A model generated the notes under the pieces. The model did no database searches, had not been told where the DNA came from, and saw nothing but the letters and a program-made list of their open reading frames with translations. This document shows positions 5,648 to 5,716 of a stretch of 5,716 nucleotides of DNA, piece after piece. A program made the translations under genes and the position numbers. The DNA comes from Nitrososphaerota archaeon (GTDB lineage Archaea; Thermoproteota; EX4484-205; JAAOZO01): positions 1-5,716 of the forward strand of contig JAAOZO010000051.1 in NCBI GenBank assembly GCA_011605715.1. The letters run 5' to 3'. The stretch's first letter is position 1. Every line of letters starts with the position of its first letter.

Positions 5648-5691
5648 TTTTTATGCTTAGTGTTCGAAGAGCAAATAAAGAGTGAAAAAGC

Positions 5692-5716
5692 ATGTTTAAT
5701 GTAAGTTCTCAAGAAG
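5692..5716 (+). CDS. Possible first codons of a gene running off the right edge
   Basis: ATG at 5692 opens a frame, MFNVSSQE, that reaches the window edge. A weak GTGA lies 6 bases upstream and TATA-like elements are present at suitable distances. Only eight codons are visible, so this is a position-based guess with no product assignment. Confidence 0.28.

Noticed and set aside
5653..5685. Ten-codon ORF (ATG at 5653) before the right-edge gene, possible leader peptide
   Set aside because: It is too short, without a Shine-Dalgarno site, and would probably lie upstream of the predicted transcription start.
1..5716. Mobile element, CRISPR array or tRNA gene
   Set aside because: No transposase-like protein, terminal inverted repeats, regularly spaced direct repeats or tRNA T-loop signature was seen.

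Overview
The window reads as chromosomal DNA of a thermophilic TACK-type archaeon, most likely a Thermoproteota relative. The genes are AT-rich. Upstream of them lie archaeal TATA boxes, not bacterial -35/-10 elements. Three genes or operons (the GH172, Gfo/Idh and AlaX genes) begin at, or within about 8 nt of, the transcription start predicted from the TATA box. The KaiC pair instead carries strong GGAGGTGA Shine-Dalgarno sites. The gene set also fits: a KaiC-like ATPase with its neighbour regulator, free-standing AlaX-M, and a free-standing LigD-type 3'-phosphoesterase. No species can be named from the sequence alone.

Layout. Positions 1-110 (minus) hold the N-terminus of an unrecognised gene running off the left edge. 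It is divergent from a two-gene plus-strand operon at 324-1554: a single-domain KaiC/RecA-like ATPase, then a small HTH and coiled-coil protein of the kind found next to archaeal KaiC genes. A T-rich terminator closes this operon. Converging on it is a minus-strand GH172/DUF2961 glycosidase-like protein (1597-2652). An unusually long gene-free gap (2653-3147) separates that gene from a divergent Gfo/Idh/MocA NAD(P)-dependent oxidoreductase (3148-4332). Next is a two-gene unit of AlaX-M tRNA editing hydrolase (4445-5167) and LigD-type phosphoesterase (5178-5540). The last 170 bases contain intergenic DNA and possibly the first codons of another gene.

How the genes may work together. The ATPase and HTH protein look like a signalling or regulatory pair, an interpretation based on family and overlap. 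The GH172 and Gfo/Idh genes form a plausible carbohydrate module: one acts on a furanoside linkage and the other on the released sugar's redox state. Their shared gap carries a long imperfect dyad near the GH172 promoter and a short palindrome inside the Gfo/Idh promoter. AlaX-M and the phosphoesterase both act on groups attached to the 3'-terminal ribose of nucleic acids, so their pairing may be more than convenience.

No CRISPR array, rRNA, tRNA, insertion sequence or clear mobile element was found. The points most worth a second look are the Asp in place of the usual zinc-ligand Cys in AlaX, the AlaX-phosphoesterase pairing, the GH172-Gfo/Idh divergent module with its dyad, and the ATPase-HTH pair.
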